From positions 1-36,015 of the forward strand of contig RFXS01000005.1 in assembly GCA_009921465.1 (NCBI GenBank): a DNA stretch of 36,015 nucleotides, read 5' to 3'. A program made the position numbers and the translations under genes. The DNA is from Betaproteobacteria bacterium. GTDB taxonomy: Bacteria; Pseudomonadota; Gammaproteobacteria; Burkholderiales; Burkholderiaceae_C. Under the pieces are notes generated by a model. That model was given only the letters and a program-made list of their open reading frames with translations. It was not told where the DNA came from and ran no database searches. This document shows, one piece after another, positions 7,926 to 16,079 of the stretch; within the stretch, counting starts at the first letter, position 1, and every line of letters starts with the position of its first letter.

Positions 7926-8594
7926 ATGGAACACTCAAACAAAACTGCGCGCCAACTGTTTGAAGACATCAAGGCCAACCCCACGCGGCGCCGCTTTGGG
8001 TTTGGCAAACGCCCGGCCATCATCAATATTGATTTGCAAAAGGCCTACACCTGCGTGGGTGAGTTTGTCACCGCCTACGAAACCGATCCGCAGCAACTGG
8101 CGCATGTGAACCAACTCTCCAACGCCTTGCGCAGCAAGGGTTGCCCGGTGGTGTGGACCTATGTGGCCTACATGGAGTCGGGCGAGGACTGTGGCATTTG
8201 GGGCACCCGCACCGACACCCCTGACTCGCTGCAAAACATCAAGGTCGGTTCGCGCCGTTCCGAGTTCGATGACCGCTTGCAAATCGACCACCAACGCGAC
8301 GTGGTGATCAACAAGCGCATGGCCTCGGCCTTCCACGAAACCCACCTCAACTCGGTGTTCAATTTCCATGGCATTGACACAGTGATCGTCACCGGTGGGT
8401 CTACCTCGGGCTGCGTGCGTGCCACAGTGGTCGACAGTTTGTCGCGCAGTTTTCGAACCATCGTGCCCGAAGAGTGCGTGGCCGACAAACACGAGAGCCC
8501 GCACTTTGCCAACTTGTACGACATGGCGGTGAAGTACGCCGATGTCATGTCGGCCAAGGAGGTGCTGGCCTACATCGAAGGTTTGCCGTCATGA
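7926..8594 (+). CDS. isochorismatase-family cysteine hydrolase (N-carbamoylsarcosine/maleamate amidase-like)
   Basis: This is a 222-residue cysteine hydrolase that probably cleaves an amide or carbamoyl C-N bond. The family triad is visible: D36 in INIDLQKAY, K130 in VINKRMASAF, and the nucleophile C163 in GGSTSGCVRATVVD. The length and the YTC...ETDP region fit the N-carbamoylsarcosine amidohydrolase branch, which also includes maleamate amidohydrolases. A TTG at 7917 would overlap the previous stop and add three residues. The ATG at 7926 is preferred, though no strong ribosome site precedes either. It sits between a LeuCD-like hydro-lyase and two deacetylase-fold genes. An amide-to-acid step feeding a hydratase, such as maleamate to maleate to malate, is an attractive but unproved reading. 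Confidence 0.88.
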   Translation: MEHSNKTARQLFEDIKANPTRRRFGFGKRPAIINIDLQKAYTCVGEFVTAYETDPQQLAHVNQLSNALRSKGCPVVWTYVAYMESGEDCGIWGTRTDTPDSLQNIKVGSRRSEFDDRLQIDHQRDVVINKRMASAFHETHLNSVFNFHGIDTVIVTGGSTSGCVRATVVDSLSRSFRTIVPEECVADKHESPHFANLYDMAVKYADVMSAKEVLAYIEGLPS

Positions 8595-9505
8595 AGCGCG
8601 ATCCGGGTTACTACGATTTTTTGCCCTACCAAGACCGCCCGCCCATCCGTTGGCCCAACGGGGCCCAATTGGCTTTTTGGGTGGCACCCAACATCGAGTT
8701 TTACGAACTCGATCCACCGGCCAACCCCAAGCGCACGGCCTGGCCCCGGCCTGTGCCGGATGTGCAGGCTTATTCCTACCGCGACTATGGCAACCGTGTG
8801 GGTTTTTGGCGCATGATGGAGGCCATGGACCGCTGCGGTGTGCGTGGCAGCGTTTCCCTCAACGTTGCTTTGTGCGAGCACCACCCCGAGATCATCGCCG
8901 CTTGTGTCGAGCGTGGCTGGGAGTTCTATTCGCACGGCACCTACAACACGCGCTATGTGTTTGACATGACGCCCGACCAAGAGCGCGAACTCATCCGCGA
9001 TTCGATCGACACCATCAAAAAACACACGGGCCAAAAACTCGATGGTTGGCTCTCACCTGCCTTGTCCTACACCGACCAAACACTGAACTTGGTGGCTGAA
9101 GCTGGCTTGACGTACGTGTGCGATTTGTTCCATGACGATCAACCCGGCCCGGTCAAAGTGCCCCACGGGCGTTTGGTCAGCATGCCTTATTCCCTGGAAA
9201 TGAACGACGCCATTGCCTTTAGCGTCAACTGGGTCACGCCGCACCGCTATGGCGAAATGATCAAGCGCCAGTTTGACCGCCTGTATGCCGAGGGCGAGCA
9301 ATCGGGCACGGTGATGTGCATCCCTTTGCACCCCTATTTGATTGGTCAGCCTTACCGCATGAAAGCCTTTGAAGAGGCGCTGGCCTACATCACCGGTCAC
9401 GACAAAGTCTGGCTCGCCACGGGACGCGAAATTGCCCAACATTTTTTAGAAAATAATTACAGCGCTTTCGAGCAAGCATCGGTGGCGGTGGGAGAAGCGC
9501 CATGA
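8591..9505 (+). CDS. polysaccharide-deacetylase-fold (PuuE-like) hydrolase, copy 1
   Basis: This is a 304-residue protein of the NodB-homology fold, PuuE allantoinase-like branch. Visible features are IRWPNGAQLAFWVAPNIEF, DYGNRVGFWRMMEAMD, GWEFYSHGTYNTRY, GWLSPALSYTDQTLNLVAEAG and a late IPLHPYLIGQPYR. The Asp-Asp metal pair of classical chitin deacetylases is not evident in the first motif, as in PuuE-type enzymes that act on small ureido or amide substrates. The start ATG overlaps the previous stop (ATGA). The next gene is a paralogue, also coupled by overlap. The substrate is probably a small amide, not a polysaccharide (inference from the neighbours). Confidence 0.87.
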   Translation: MKRDPGYYDFLPYQDRPPIRWPNGAQLAFWVAPNIEFYELDPPANPKRTAWPRPVPDVQAYSYRDYGNRVGFWRMMEAMDRCGVRGSVSLNVALCEHHPEIIAACVERGWEFYSHGTYNTRYVFDMTPDQERELIRDSIDTIKKHTGQKLDGWLSPALSYTDQTLNLVAEAGLTYVCDLFHDDQPGPVKVPHGRLVSMPYSLEMNDAIAFSVNWVTPHRYGEMIKRQFDRLYAEGEQSGTVMCIPLHPYLIGQPYRMKAFEEALAYITGHDKVWLATGREIAQHFLENNYSAFEQASVAVGEAP

Positions 9506-10419
9506 TCGCACCTGACTATTTGCGTTACCCCAAGCGCCAGTACGGCATGGACCACGACCGCTACGACTGGTCCATGTTGCCCGATCGCCCTGCGGTGCAG
9601 TGGCCTGGTGGTGCGCGCATTGCATTGTGGGTCACGGCCTCGCTGCAGTGGTTTCCGCTGAACCAAAAGGGTGTACCTTTCAAGCCCGTGGGCTCTTTGC
9701 AAACCGCCTACCCCGATTTGCGCCACTACACCTTGCGCGACTATGGCAACCGGGTGGGCATTTACCGCATCATGAAGGAGCTGCGTGCGCGCAACATCCC
9801 GGCCAGCGTGCCCATCAATGCGGCGGTGGCGGCCCGCTATCCCTCATTGGCGCAGGCCTGCGTGGACTTGGGTTGGGAATTGATCGGGCATGGCCTGGAC
9901 ATGGACCATGTGCACCACAGCGGCATGAGTGACGAGGCGCAGCTGATCGAGCGCAGTTTGGACATCGTTCGCCGCTTTGCCCCGGTTCGCGGATGGCTCT
10001 CACCGGCGCGCAGTGAGTCGCACCAAACCCTGGATTTGGTGGCGCAAGCAGGCATTGACTATGTGTGTGACTGGGTCAACGATGACATGCCTTACGCCAT
10101 GCGCGCGGGCGGCCGTGAGGTCGTGGCCATGCCCTTGTGTGCCGACATCGAGGACGCGGGCTTGTTGATTGCATGGCATCAAGACGAGGACGACCTGCGC
10201 CAGCAGTGGATCGACCAATTTGATTACTTGTACGCCGAGAGTGAGCGCCATGGCCCGCGCATCATGGCGTTGCCCTTGCATGCTTGGGCCATTGGCCAGC
10301 CTTATCGCATTGGCGTGCTCGCCGATGTGCTTGACCACATGCTGTCCAAACCCGGCGTGTGGGCCGCCACTGGCGGTCAAATCATGGACGCGTGGCAGGC
10401 CTGTCAAGCCAAAGCTTGA
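9502..10419 (+). CDS. polysaccharide-deacetylase-fold (PuuE-like) hydrolase, copy 2
   Basis: This 305-residue paralogue of the previous protein has the same blocks in the same order: WPGGARIALWVTASLQWF, DYGNRVGIYRIMKEL, GWELIGHGLDMDHVHH, GWLSPARSESHQTLDLVAQAG, VCDWVNDDMP and LPLHAWAIGQPYR. Divergence between the two copies is large, so the duplication is old or they were recruited separately. They may form a heteromer or act on successive substrates. ATGA overlap at 9502 shows coupling. It is the last gene of the operon that starts at 5907. A gap of 92 bases separates it from the end of the convergent MarR gene. Confidence 0.87.
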   Translation: MIAPDYLRYPKRQYGMDHDRYDWSMLPDRPAVQWPGGARIALWVTASLQWFPLNQKGVPFKPVGSLQTAYPDLRHYTLRDYGNRVGIYRIMKELRARNIPASVPINAAVAARYPSLAQACVDLGWELIGHGLDMDHVHHSGMSDEAQLIERSLDIVRRFAPVRGWLSPARSESHQTLDLVAQAGIDYVCDWVNDDMPYAMRAGGREVVAMPLCADIEDAGLLIAWHQDEDDLRQQWIDQFDYLYAESERHGPRIMALPLHAWAIGQPYRIGVLADVLDHMLSKPGVWAATGGQIMDAWQACQAKA

Positions 10420-10511
10420 CGATCTGGGTGGGTGCTCGCAGGGACAGTTGAGGCTTCTTGTGGCCCCGATCACCGCTCAGGCCGTGGGCCTGACCGACCT
10501 GGGGCGGCGCC

Positions 10512-10973
10512 TCAAACCGACTGGCGGCGTTGCGCAATGATTTGGCGCAGGGTTTCTTTCAGCGCCTCGGCCTGTGCCAAGCCATAAGGTTGAAGAATTT
10601 TTTCTTCATGCGATTTGGCCTGTTTGATCAGAGTTTTGACAATCTTTTGCCCTTGTGGGGTGATGCTCACATGCGTCACCCGCCGGTCTTTGGTTTGCGG
10701 GGTTCGCCGCACATGACCGAGGGCTTCCATGCGGTCAAGCAAACGGGTCACGGTGGGTTGCTTGGTCAATGAAATGGTGGCCAGATGGCCAATGCTCATG
10801 CCCTTGCTGCCAAACAAACTGGCCAACACCCGCCATTCGGTGACCGAAAAGCCTTGAGAGCGCACCACTTGGTGAAACTCGGTGGAAATCAGCTGGCTGG
10901 CTTGGCCCAGCAAGGCGGCCAGGTAACCATCGACAAAAGGCGGTTGGCGCGGGGAAGTCAAAGTGGGTCCCAT
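10512..10973 (-). CDS. MarR-family transcriptional regulator
   Basis: This is a 153-residue winged-helix regulator transcribed away from the long catabolic operon. The DNA-binding region runs from about residue 45 to 110: WRVLASLFG, then SIGHLATISLTKQPTVTRLLDRMEALGHV (recognition helix) and RTPQTKDRRVTHVSITPQG (wing with Asp-Arg-Arg). Helices at both ends would form the dimer interface. MarR proteins usually repress a neighbouring operon and release DNA when they bind a phenolic or acidic ligand. Palindromes lie just upstream of this gene (10985-11001) and in the promoter of the divergent operon (11071-11118), fitting autorepression and operon control. Confidence 0.93.
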   Translation of the reverse strand: MGPTLTSPRQPPFVDGYLAALLGQASQLISTEFHQVVRSQGFSVTEWRVLASLFGSKGMSIGHLATISLTKQPTVTRLLDRMEALGHVRRTPQTKDRRVTHVSITPQGQKIVKTLIKQAKSHEEKILQPYGLAQAEALKETLRQIIAQRRQSV

Positions 10974-10984
10974 CGAAAAGTGGC

Positions 10985-11001
10985 TTCAAAGAGTGTTTGA
11001 A
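10985..11001. promoter_or_regulatory. candidate MarR operator TTCAAA-N5-TTTGAA
   Basis: TTCAAA (10985-10990) and TTTGAA (10996-11001) are perfect inverted arms around GAGTG. The 17-base size is usual for a MarR dimer site. It lies 12 bases upstream of the marR start codon, where binding would repress that gene. The half-site TTCAAAG resembles TTCCAAAG in the inverted repeat near the divergent operon. Binding by this MarR is an inference. Confidence 0.4.
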
Positions 11002-11057
11002 AAGTTTCGATGATGAGCCTGGAATGCCTCAGAGGATTTACCCTGACTGCTTTTTGA

Positions 11058-11086
11058 TTGACAGAAAAACATTTCCAAAGTAATGT
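11058..11086 (+). promoter_or_regulatory. sigma-70-type promoter of the long catabolic operon
   Basis: TTGACA at 11058-11063 is a perfect -35 box. With a 17-base spacer it is followed by TAATGT at 11081-11086 as a -10 box. Transcription would begin near 11093, giving a leader of about 30 bases before the ATG at 11124. The left arm of an inverted repeat (11071-11080) lies between the two boxes, a typical repressor position. Confidence 0.55.
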
Positions 11087-11118
11087 ATCTCCCAGTGTAA
11101 TCAACAGACTTTGGAAAT
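11071..11118. promoter_or_regulatory. 10-base perfect inverted repeat flanking the operon start site, candidate operator
   Basis: ATTTCCAAAG at 11071-11080 and CTTTGGAAAT at 11109-11118 are exact reverse complements with centres 38 bases apart. The left arm is inside the promoter spacer and the right arm ends 5 bases before the first start codon. The left arm also belongs to a shorter dyad, ACATT-N8-AATGT (11070-11086 region). The pair may bind two regulator dimers or form an mRNA hairpin only if transcription begins upstream. Binding of the divergent MarR protein is inferred. Confidence 0.5.
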
Positions 11119-11123
11119 CCGCC

Positions 11124-12203
11124 ATGAAAATTGCTGTGCTCGGAGGAGGCCATGGGGCTTATGCCGCCGCTGCAGATTTGTCCTTGGCGGGGCACGAAGT
11201 GCGCTTGTGGCGGCGCGATGCGGCTGCACTGGCAGAGGTGATCGCGCACGGCAGCATCCGGCTCAAAGACGCCGATGGTGAACGCGATGTGGCTGTCCAC
11301 AGCGTCAGCGCCGACATCGGCGTGGCCTTGCGCGGCGCGGAACTGATCGTGTTGCCCACGCCGGCCAACGCGCAAGACGACATCGCGCAGGCCATGGCCC
11401 CCCATTTGCAAGATGGGCAAGTGGTTTTCTTGGCCCCCGGTACCTTTGGCAGCTTCACCATGGCCCGTCGAGTGCATGGGTTGGGATGCAAAGCCGATGT
11501 GCGATGGGCCGAGACCGGTACCTTGCCCTACCTGGCGCGCAAGCATGGGCCGCGTGAAGTTAATTTGACCATCCGTGCCGTGCACTTGCCCACGGGGGTC
11601 TACCCCGCACGCCATGCCAACGAAACGCTGGCCGTGGTGGCCCGCGCCTACCCCAGTGTGCATGCCTGTGGCAACGCTTTGTCAGGGGCCTTGATGAATG
11701 CCGGACCCATCATCCACCCCCCTTTGATCGTGATGAACGCTGCGCCATTGCAGCACTTTGAGCGCTGGGACATCCACAACGAGGGTACCCAACCCAGTGT
11801 GCGCGCCGTGACCGATCGGCTCGATCTCGAACGCATCGCCGTGCGCGAGGCCGTGGGCTGGGCAGCCCCCCATTACCCGTTGCGAGACCACTATGAAAAC
11901 GATCGCTGGATGTACGGCGACGCGCACAAAAAACTGGTCAAGTCCGGTGACTGGCGCGAGCACATTGATTTGCAACACCACCGCTATGTGAGCGAAGACA
12001 TCGAGCTGGGCTTGGCCTTTTTATGTTCAGTGGCGCGCTGGGCTGGCGTGGATGCACCCATCGCCCATGGCTTGTTGGCCATCACGGGCGGTTATTTGGG
12101 CCGCGATTTGCGCCAGGGTCCGCGCACTTTGGAGGCATTGGGCTTGGCAGACCACAGCCCTGCGCAGTTGCGCGACTTGCTCCACCGCGGGGCGCACGCA
12201 TGA
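11124..12203 (+). CDS. NAD/NADP octopine/nopaline dehydrogenase-family protein
   Basis: This is a 359-residue dehydrogenase of the opine dehydrogenase family. The N-terminal Rossmann motif is KIAVLGGGHGAYAAAADLSLAGHEVRLW (residues about 2-29). The C-terminal helical domain holds GALMNAGPIIHPP (about 190-203) and a conserved HNEG...LDLER segment. Such enzymes reduce an imine formed between a keto acid and an amino acid, or oxidise a secondary amine or hydroxy acid. In catabolic clusters the true reaction is often unknown. The start at 11124 gives the usual MKIAVLG beginning, just after the proposed operator. It is the first gene of the long operon and overlaps the next gene by ATGA. Confidence 0.88.
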   Translation: MKIAVLGGGHGAYAAAADLSLAGHEVRLWRRDAAALAEVIAHGSIRLKDADGERDVAVHSVSADIGVALRGAELIVLPTPANAQDDIAQAMAPHLQDGQVVFLAPGTFGSFTMARRVHGLGCKADVRWAETGTLPYLARKHGPREVNLTIRAVHLPTGVYPARHANETLAVVARAYPSVHACGNALSGALMNAGPIIHPPLIVMNAAPLQHFERWDIHNEGTQPSVRAVTDRLDLERIAVREAVGWAAPHYPLRDHYENDRWMYGDAHKKLVKSGDWREHIDLQHHRYVSEDIELGLAFLCSVARWAGVDAPIAHGLLAITGGYLGRDLRQGPRTLEALGLADHSPAQLRDLLHRGAHA

Positions 12204-13192
12204 GCGTGGCGCGCTTTGTGGCCGTGGGCGCTGGCCGCATGGGGCGCAGCATCGCCACGGCATTTGCCTATGCCGGGCACCGCGTTGCCGTGGTCGATTT
12301 GCGCCCACGCACACCAGCGCAATGGTTGGCCTTGCAACAAGAGGCGGAGGCCGAAGTGCGCGCCAGCTTGAACAGCTTGGCCGAGTTGGGTGCTTTTCCT
12401 GTCGAGCAAGTTGAAGCGATCGTCTCACGCGTGACTTGGGTCCATGAGCCAGGTGCAGATGCCGCCTTGTCCCGCGCGGAGATGGTGTTTGAAGGCGTGC
12501 CAGAAACCATGGAAGCCAAGCAAAGTGCTCTGACCCGCATTGGCGCGGCGTGCAGCGCCACAGCCATCATCACCTCCACCACCAGCAGCATTTTGGTGAC
12601 CGATTTGGCACCTTGGGTGGTACATCCCGAACGTTTTTTGAACATCCACTGGCTCAACCCCGCCTACTTGATTCCGGTGGTTGAGTTGAGCACCCATCCT
12701 CGTTTAGACCCGGCAGTGCTGGCGCGCGCCAAGGGCTTGATGAGCGCCATTGGCAAGCTGCCGGTGGTGTGTGGTCCCACACCAGGCTATATCGTGCCGC
12801 GTTTGCAAGCCCTGGTGATGAACGAGGCAGCCCGCATGGTGCAAGAGGGGGCGGCCACGGCAGAAGAAATCGATATGGCCACCCGCTACGGCATGGGATT
12901 GCGGTTTGCAGCCCTGGGTGTGATCGAGTTCATCGATGTGGGGGGCAACGATATTTTGTTCCACGCCAGCCGTGAAATGGCCGCCAGCATCGACCCACAA
13001 CGCTATGCCACGCCAGCGATCGTGGCCGACAAAATGAGCAAAGGCCAGTTGGGTCTCAAAACGGGCGCTGGCTTTTACGATTACGATGGCCGTGATATCG
13101 CGGCCTATCGCCGAGACATCCTGTCTCGAACCCTGGGCATGCTTGAGCATGCCGGGCATTGGCATCCCCCTGCAACCACCACCCACGACTGA
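12200..13192 (+). CDS. 3-hydroxyacyl-CoA dehydrogenase-family oxidoreductase
   Basis: This 330-residue protein has an N-terminal Rossmann domain (GAGRMGRSIATAFAYAGHRVAVVD, residues about 9-32). Further on are EGVPETMEAKQ, then TSTTSSILVTDLA and HWLNPAYLIPVVEL, where the catalytic His is expected, and a C-terminal helical domain ending GAGFYDYDG. The layout matches 3-hydroxybutyryl-CoA dehydrogenase or carnitine-dehydrogenase-like proteins. Some members act on free hydroxy acids. It begins inside the stop of the opine-dehydrogenase-like gene and precedes TRAP genes by 11 bases. Likely role: NAD-dependent oxidation of a hydroxyl intermediate. Confidence 0.9.
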   Translation: MSVARFVAVGAGRMGRSIATAFAYAGHRVAVVDLRPRTPAQWLALQQEAEAEVRASLNSLAELGAFPVEQVEAIVSRVTWVHEPGADAALSRAEMVFEGVPETMEAKQSALTRIGAACSATAIITSTTSSILVTDLAPWVVHPERFLNIHWLNPAYLIPVVELSTHPRLDPAVLARAKGLMSAIGKLPVVCGPTPGYIVPRLQALVMNEAARMVQEGAATAEEIDMATRYGMGLRFAALGVIEFIDVGGNDILFHASREMAASIDPQRYATPAIVADKMSKGQLGLKTGAGFYDYDGRDIAAYRRDILSRTLGMLEHAGHWHPPATTTHD

Positions 13193-13203
13193 AGGAGTTC
13201 ACC

Positions 13204-14190
13204 ATGTCACCGAATCGTTTCAAACGCCATACCCTGCTGGGGTTGTGCGTGGCCGTCGCCACCTTGGCCGTGCCACTGGCCGCGCATGCCCAAGAGATCA
13301 CCCTCAAGGCCGTGAACGCCTTCCAAGAGGGTACTTACTACGCCCGTAACTTTGAGCGGTTTGTGAAAAAGGTCAATGACGAGGGCAAGGGCCTGATCCA
13401 AATCAATTACATCGGTGGCCCCAAGGCCATCCCCACCTTTGAGCAGGGCAATGCCTTGCGCAGTGGTGTGGTGGACATGTCCAACACCACCACCTCTTTT
13501 GTGGCCGGCATCGTGCCCGAAGGCCTGGCCATCAACTACACCAACCAGACCATGGCCGAGATGCGCAAAAACGGCGCCATCGACTACCTCAACAAAATCA
13601 TGATGGAAAAAGGTCTGTACTACTACGCCCGCACCGGCGAAGGTGTGCAGTACTACATCTACAGCAACAAACGCATCGACAAGGCCGACCTGACTGGCTT
13701 GAAACTGCGCATTGCCCCGATCTACCGTGACTTCTTTCAAAAGTTGGGTGCCAATGTGGTGCAAATTGCACCGGGCGAGGTCTATACCGCTTTGGAGCGC
13801 GGCGTGGTCGACGGATACGGTTGGCCCTTGCTGGGCATCTTCGATTTGGGCTGGCAAGAAAAAACCAAGTACCGCATTGAGCCAGGTTTTTACGCCATTG
13901 AGCTGGGTGTGATCTTCAGCGCCAATACCTGGCGCAAACTCAATCCGGCACAGCGCGCTTTCTTGGAAAAGCAAGCCGTGTGGTTGGAAAGCCTCAACGT
14001 GGACATGTCGGCCAAAGATGCGCCCGCCGAGATCAAAAAACAGCAAGATGCCGGCCTCCAAGTCATCAAGCTTGATGCGGAACAGTCACGGATTTTGCAA
14101 AAAACCGCTTACGAAGCTGCTTGGGATGCGGTGGTCAAGTCCAGCCCCGCGCATGGCGCGAAGCTGCGCGAAATGCTCGAACCCAAATAA
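13204..14190 (+). CDS. TRAP transporter substrate-binding protein, DctP family
   Basis: This is a 328-residue periplasmic binding protein. The signal peptide is residues 1-29, ending Ala-His-Ala-Gln. Typical DctP features are LKAVNAF near the mature start, GANVVQIAPGEVYTALERGVVDGYGWP in the middle (ligand region) and a C-terminal EAAWDAVVKSSP helix. AAGGAG lies about 8 bases before the ATG at 13204. The two membrane subunits follow directly, so all three components of a high-affinity sodium- or proton-driven carboxylate uptake system are present. The ligand is probably the substrate of the operon. Confidence 0.94.
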   Translation: MSPNRFKRHTLLGLCVAVATLAVPLAAHAQEITLKAVNAFQEGTYYARNFERFVKKVNDEGKGLIQINYIGGPKAIPTFEQGNALRSGVVDMSNTTTSFVAGIVPEGLAINYTNQTMAEMRKNGAIDYLNKIMMEKGLYYYARTGEGVQYYIYSNKRIDKADLTGLKLRIAPIYRDFFQKLGANVVQIAPGEVYTALERGVVDGYGWPLLGIFDLGWQEKTKYRIEPGFYAIELGVIFSANTWRKLNPAQRAFLEKQAVWLESLNVDMSAKDAPAEIKKQQDAGLQVIKLDAEQSRILQKTAYEAAWDAVVKSSPAHGAKLREMLEPK

Positions 14191-14199
14191 GGGGCTCAC

Positions 14200-14730
14200 A
14201 TGATGAATCGTTGGTCCCGTGTGTTGGGGCAAGTCTATGAATGGCTGGCTTGGATGGCTTGCGCCATGTTGTTTGCCTTGATGTTGGTGATTTGCGCCGA
14301 TGTCTTTTTGCGCAACGTGCCACTCATCCCTGGTTTGCGGGGCATGCCGGCGACCAACGATTTGTCAGAAGCTTTTTTGTACCTCATCACCTTGTTTGCA
14401 GGACCGTGGTTGCTGCGACTGGGCCAGCACATCCGGGTCGATATTTTGCTGCGCGCCATCCCGCCCCTGTGGGCTTGGTATTGCGAATGGGCCGTGGATG
14501 TGTTGGGCTTGCTGTGCTCTTTGGTCATCGCTTGGTACGGGCTGACCACCACCTGGGACAGTTTGCAAACCGGAGAAATGTTCATCAAAGCCCTCACCAC
14601 TCCCGTGTGGTGGTGGCTGGCTTTTTTGCCACTCACGTTTGGTTTGTTGGCGGTTGAATTTGTGTTTCGCATGCACCGTTTGATGCACGGCGAGCGCGCT
14701 CCCCGTGAAGAAGCGGTATCGGCCGCCTAA
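14200..14730 (+). CDS. TRAP transporter small permease, DctQ family
   Basis: This is a 176-residue inner-membrane protein with four hydrophobic segments (about residues 20-40, 60-75, 95-115 and 130-155). DVFLRN after the first helix and LGQHIRVDIL between the second and third are typical of DctQ. It may start at 14200 or at the adjacent ATG at 14203. It lies 9 bases after the binding-protein gene. Confidence 0.92.
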   Translation: MMNRWSRVLGQVYEWLAWMACAMLFALMLVICADVFLRNVPLIPGLRGMPATNDLSEAFLYLITLFAGPWLLRLGQHIRVDILLRAIPPLWAWYCEWAVDVLGLLCSLVIAWYGLTTTWDSLQTGEMFIKALTTPVWWWLAFLPLTFGLLAVEFVFRMHRLMHGERAPREEAVSAA

Positions 14731-14748
14731 CCCCTCCTAAGGATCCTC

Positions 14749-16062
14749 ATGAGTTGGCAATTGGCGTCTTGGTTGTTGTTGGGTGGGTCCACCGTGCTGC
14801 TCTTTTTGGGCCTGCCTGTGGTGTTTTCTTTTCTGGTCATCAATGTGCTCGGCGCTTGGATGATCTTGGGTGGCGAAGCGGGCATCGCGCAAATGGTGCG
14901 CAATTGCGTGGGTTCGGTGGCCAGTTTTTCGCTGACCCCCATTCCCTTGTTTGTGCTCATGGGCGAGGTGTTGTTCCACACCGGTTTGGCGGTCAAGGTG
15001 ATCGACGGCATTGAACGTTTGATCAAAAACCTGCCAGGCCGATTGGCGGTGGTGGCCATTGTGGCGGGCACGGTTTTCTCGGCCATTTCTGGCTCGACCA
15101 TCGCCACCACGGCCATGCTGGGTGGGTTGATGGTGCCCTTGATGCTGCAGCGCGGCTACCACCCCACGATGGCCACAGGGCCGGTGATGGCCATTGGCGC
15201 AGTTGACATGCTGATACCACCCTCTGCGCTGACGGTGCTGCTGGGTTCGCTGTCGGGCATTTCGATCAGCAAGTTGCTCATTGGCGGTGTGGTGCCAGGC
15301 CTGATCTTGAGCGTGGTCTTCGTGGCCTACATCGTCATCCGGGTCAAAATTCAACCGCATCTGGCCCCCAATTCCGAATTCACCGCGCACAAAGGTTGGG
15401 ACATGTTCCAGCCTTTCGTGAAATATGTGTTGCCCTTGGTGTCGATCTTTGCTGTGGTGGTGGGTGTGATGATCGCAGGCATTGCCACGCCGACAGAATC
15501 GGCCGCGATCGGCGCCTTTACCACCGTGTTGTTTGCCATGGCCTACCGCGCCTTGACTGTGAAAAACATGCTCGAGAGCTTGCGTGCCACGGTCACGATT
15601 TCGGGCATGATTTTGTTCATCATCATTGGCGCCACCACTTTTGCGCAAATACTTTCTTTTTCGGGTGTGAGCAACGGGGTGGTGCAGGTCATCACCGGTG
15701 CCAACCTGTCGACCAACGCCATCATCGTGGGCATGCTGCTGATATTGATATTCCTGGGTGTGTTTGTGGACCAGGTCAGCATGATGCTCATCACCTTGCC
15801 CATCTTCATGCCCATCGTGCAGCAGTTGGGGGTGGACCAGGTGTGGTTTGGCATCATGTTTCTGATTTGCATGCAATTGGGTTTGCTGCTGCCGCCACAT
15901 GGTTTATTGCTCATGACGATGCGTGGGGTGGCCCCCAAAGAGGTCACCATGATGCATATTTTCCAAGCAGTGATGCCTTACCTGGCTTTTAGCTTTGCTG
16001 TGTTGGCCTTGGTGTTCTTTTGGCCCCCCGTGGCCACCTGGTTGCCCAACCTGTTGGGTTGA
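14749..16062 (+). CDS. TRAP transporter large permease, DctM family
   Basis: This 437-residue polytopic membrane protein is the translocation subunit. Signatures are PLFVLMGEVLFHTGLA, then GTVFSAISGSTIATTAMLGGLMVP and GAVDMLIPPSALTVLLG, and ATPTESAAIGAF in the second half. Length and motif order are normal for DctM. A probable ribosome site (TAAGGA) lies upstream of the ATG at 14749. The stop codon overlaps an ATG for the downstream oxygenase (TGATG at 16060). Confidence 0.94.
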   Translation: MSWQLASWLLLGGSTVLLFLGLPVVFSFLVINVLGAWMILGGEAGIAQMVRNCVGSVASFSLTPIPLFVLMGEVLFHTGLAVKVIDGIERLIKNLPGRLAVVAIVAGTVFSAISGSTIATTAMLGGLMVPLMLQRGYHPTMATGPVMAIGAVDMLIPPSALTVLLGSLSGISISKLLIGGVVPGLILSVVFVAYIVIRVKIQPHLAPNSEFTAHKGWDMFQPFVKYVLPLVSIFAVVVGVMIAGIATPTESAAIGAFTTVLFAMAYRALTVKNMLESLRATVTISGMILFIIIGATTFAQILSFSGVSNGVVQVITGANLSTNAIIVGMLLILIFLGVFVDQVSMMLITLPIFMPIVQQLGVDQVWFGIMFLICMQLGLLLPPHGLLLMTMRGVAPKEVTMMHIFQAVMPYLAFSFAVLALVFFWPPVATWLPNLLG

Positions 16063-16079
16063 TGCACCGAGCTGAGCCC

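Noticed and set aside
10477-10493. Hairpin TCAGGCC-GTG-GGCCTGA between the convergent deacetylase and MarR genes, as a terminator
   Set aside because: The stem is good, but neither strand has a U-tract beside it, so I did not call termination; it may still be a weak mRNA-end structure.
14737-15900. Long open frame antisense to the TRAP large permease (387 codons)
   Set aside because: Rich in His, Gln and Arg with no domain, and lies wholly opposite a well-conserved DctM gene; it is a by-product of codon bias.
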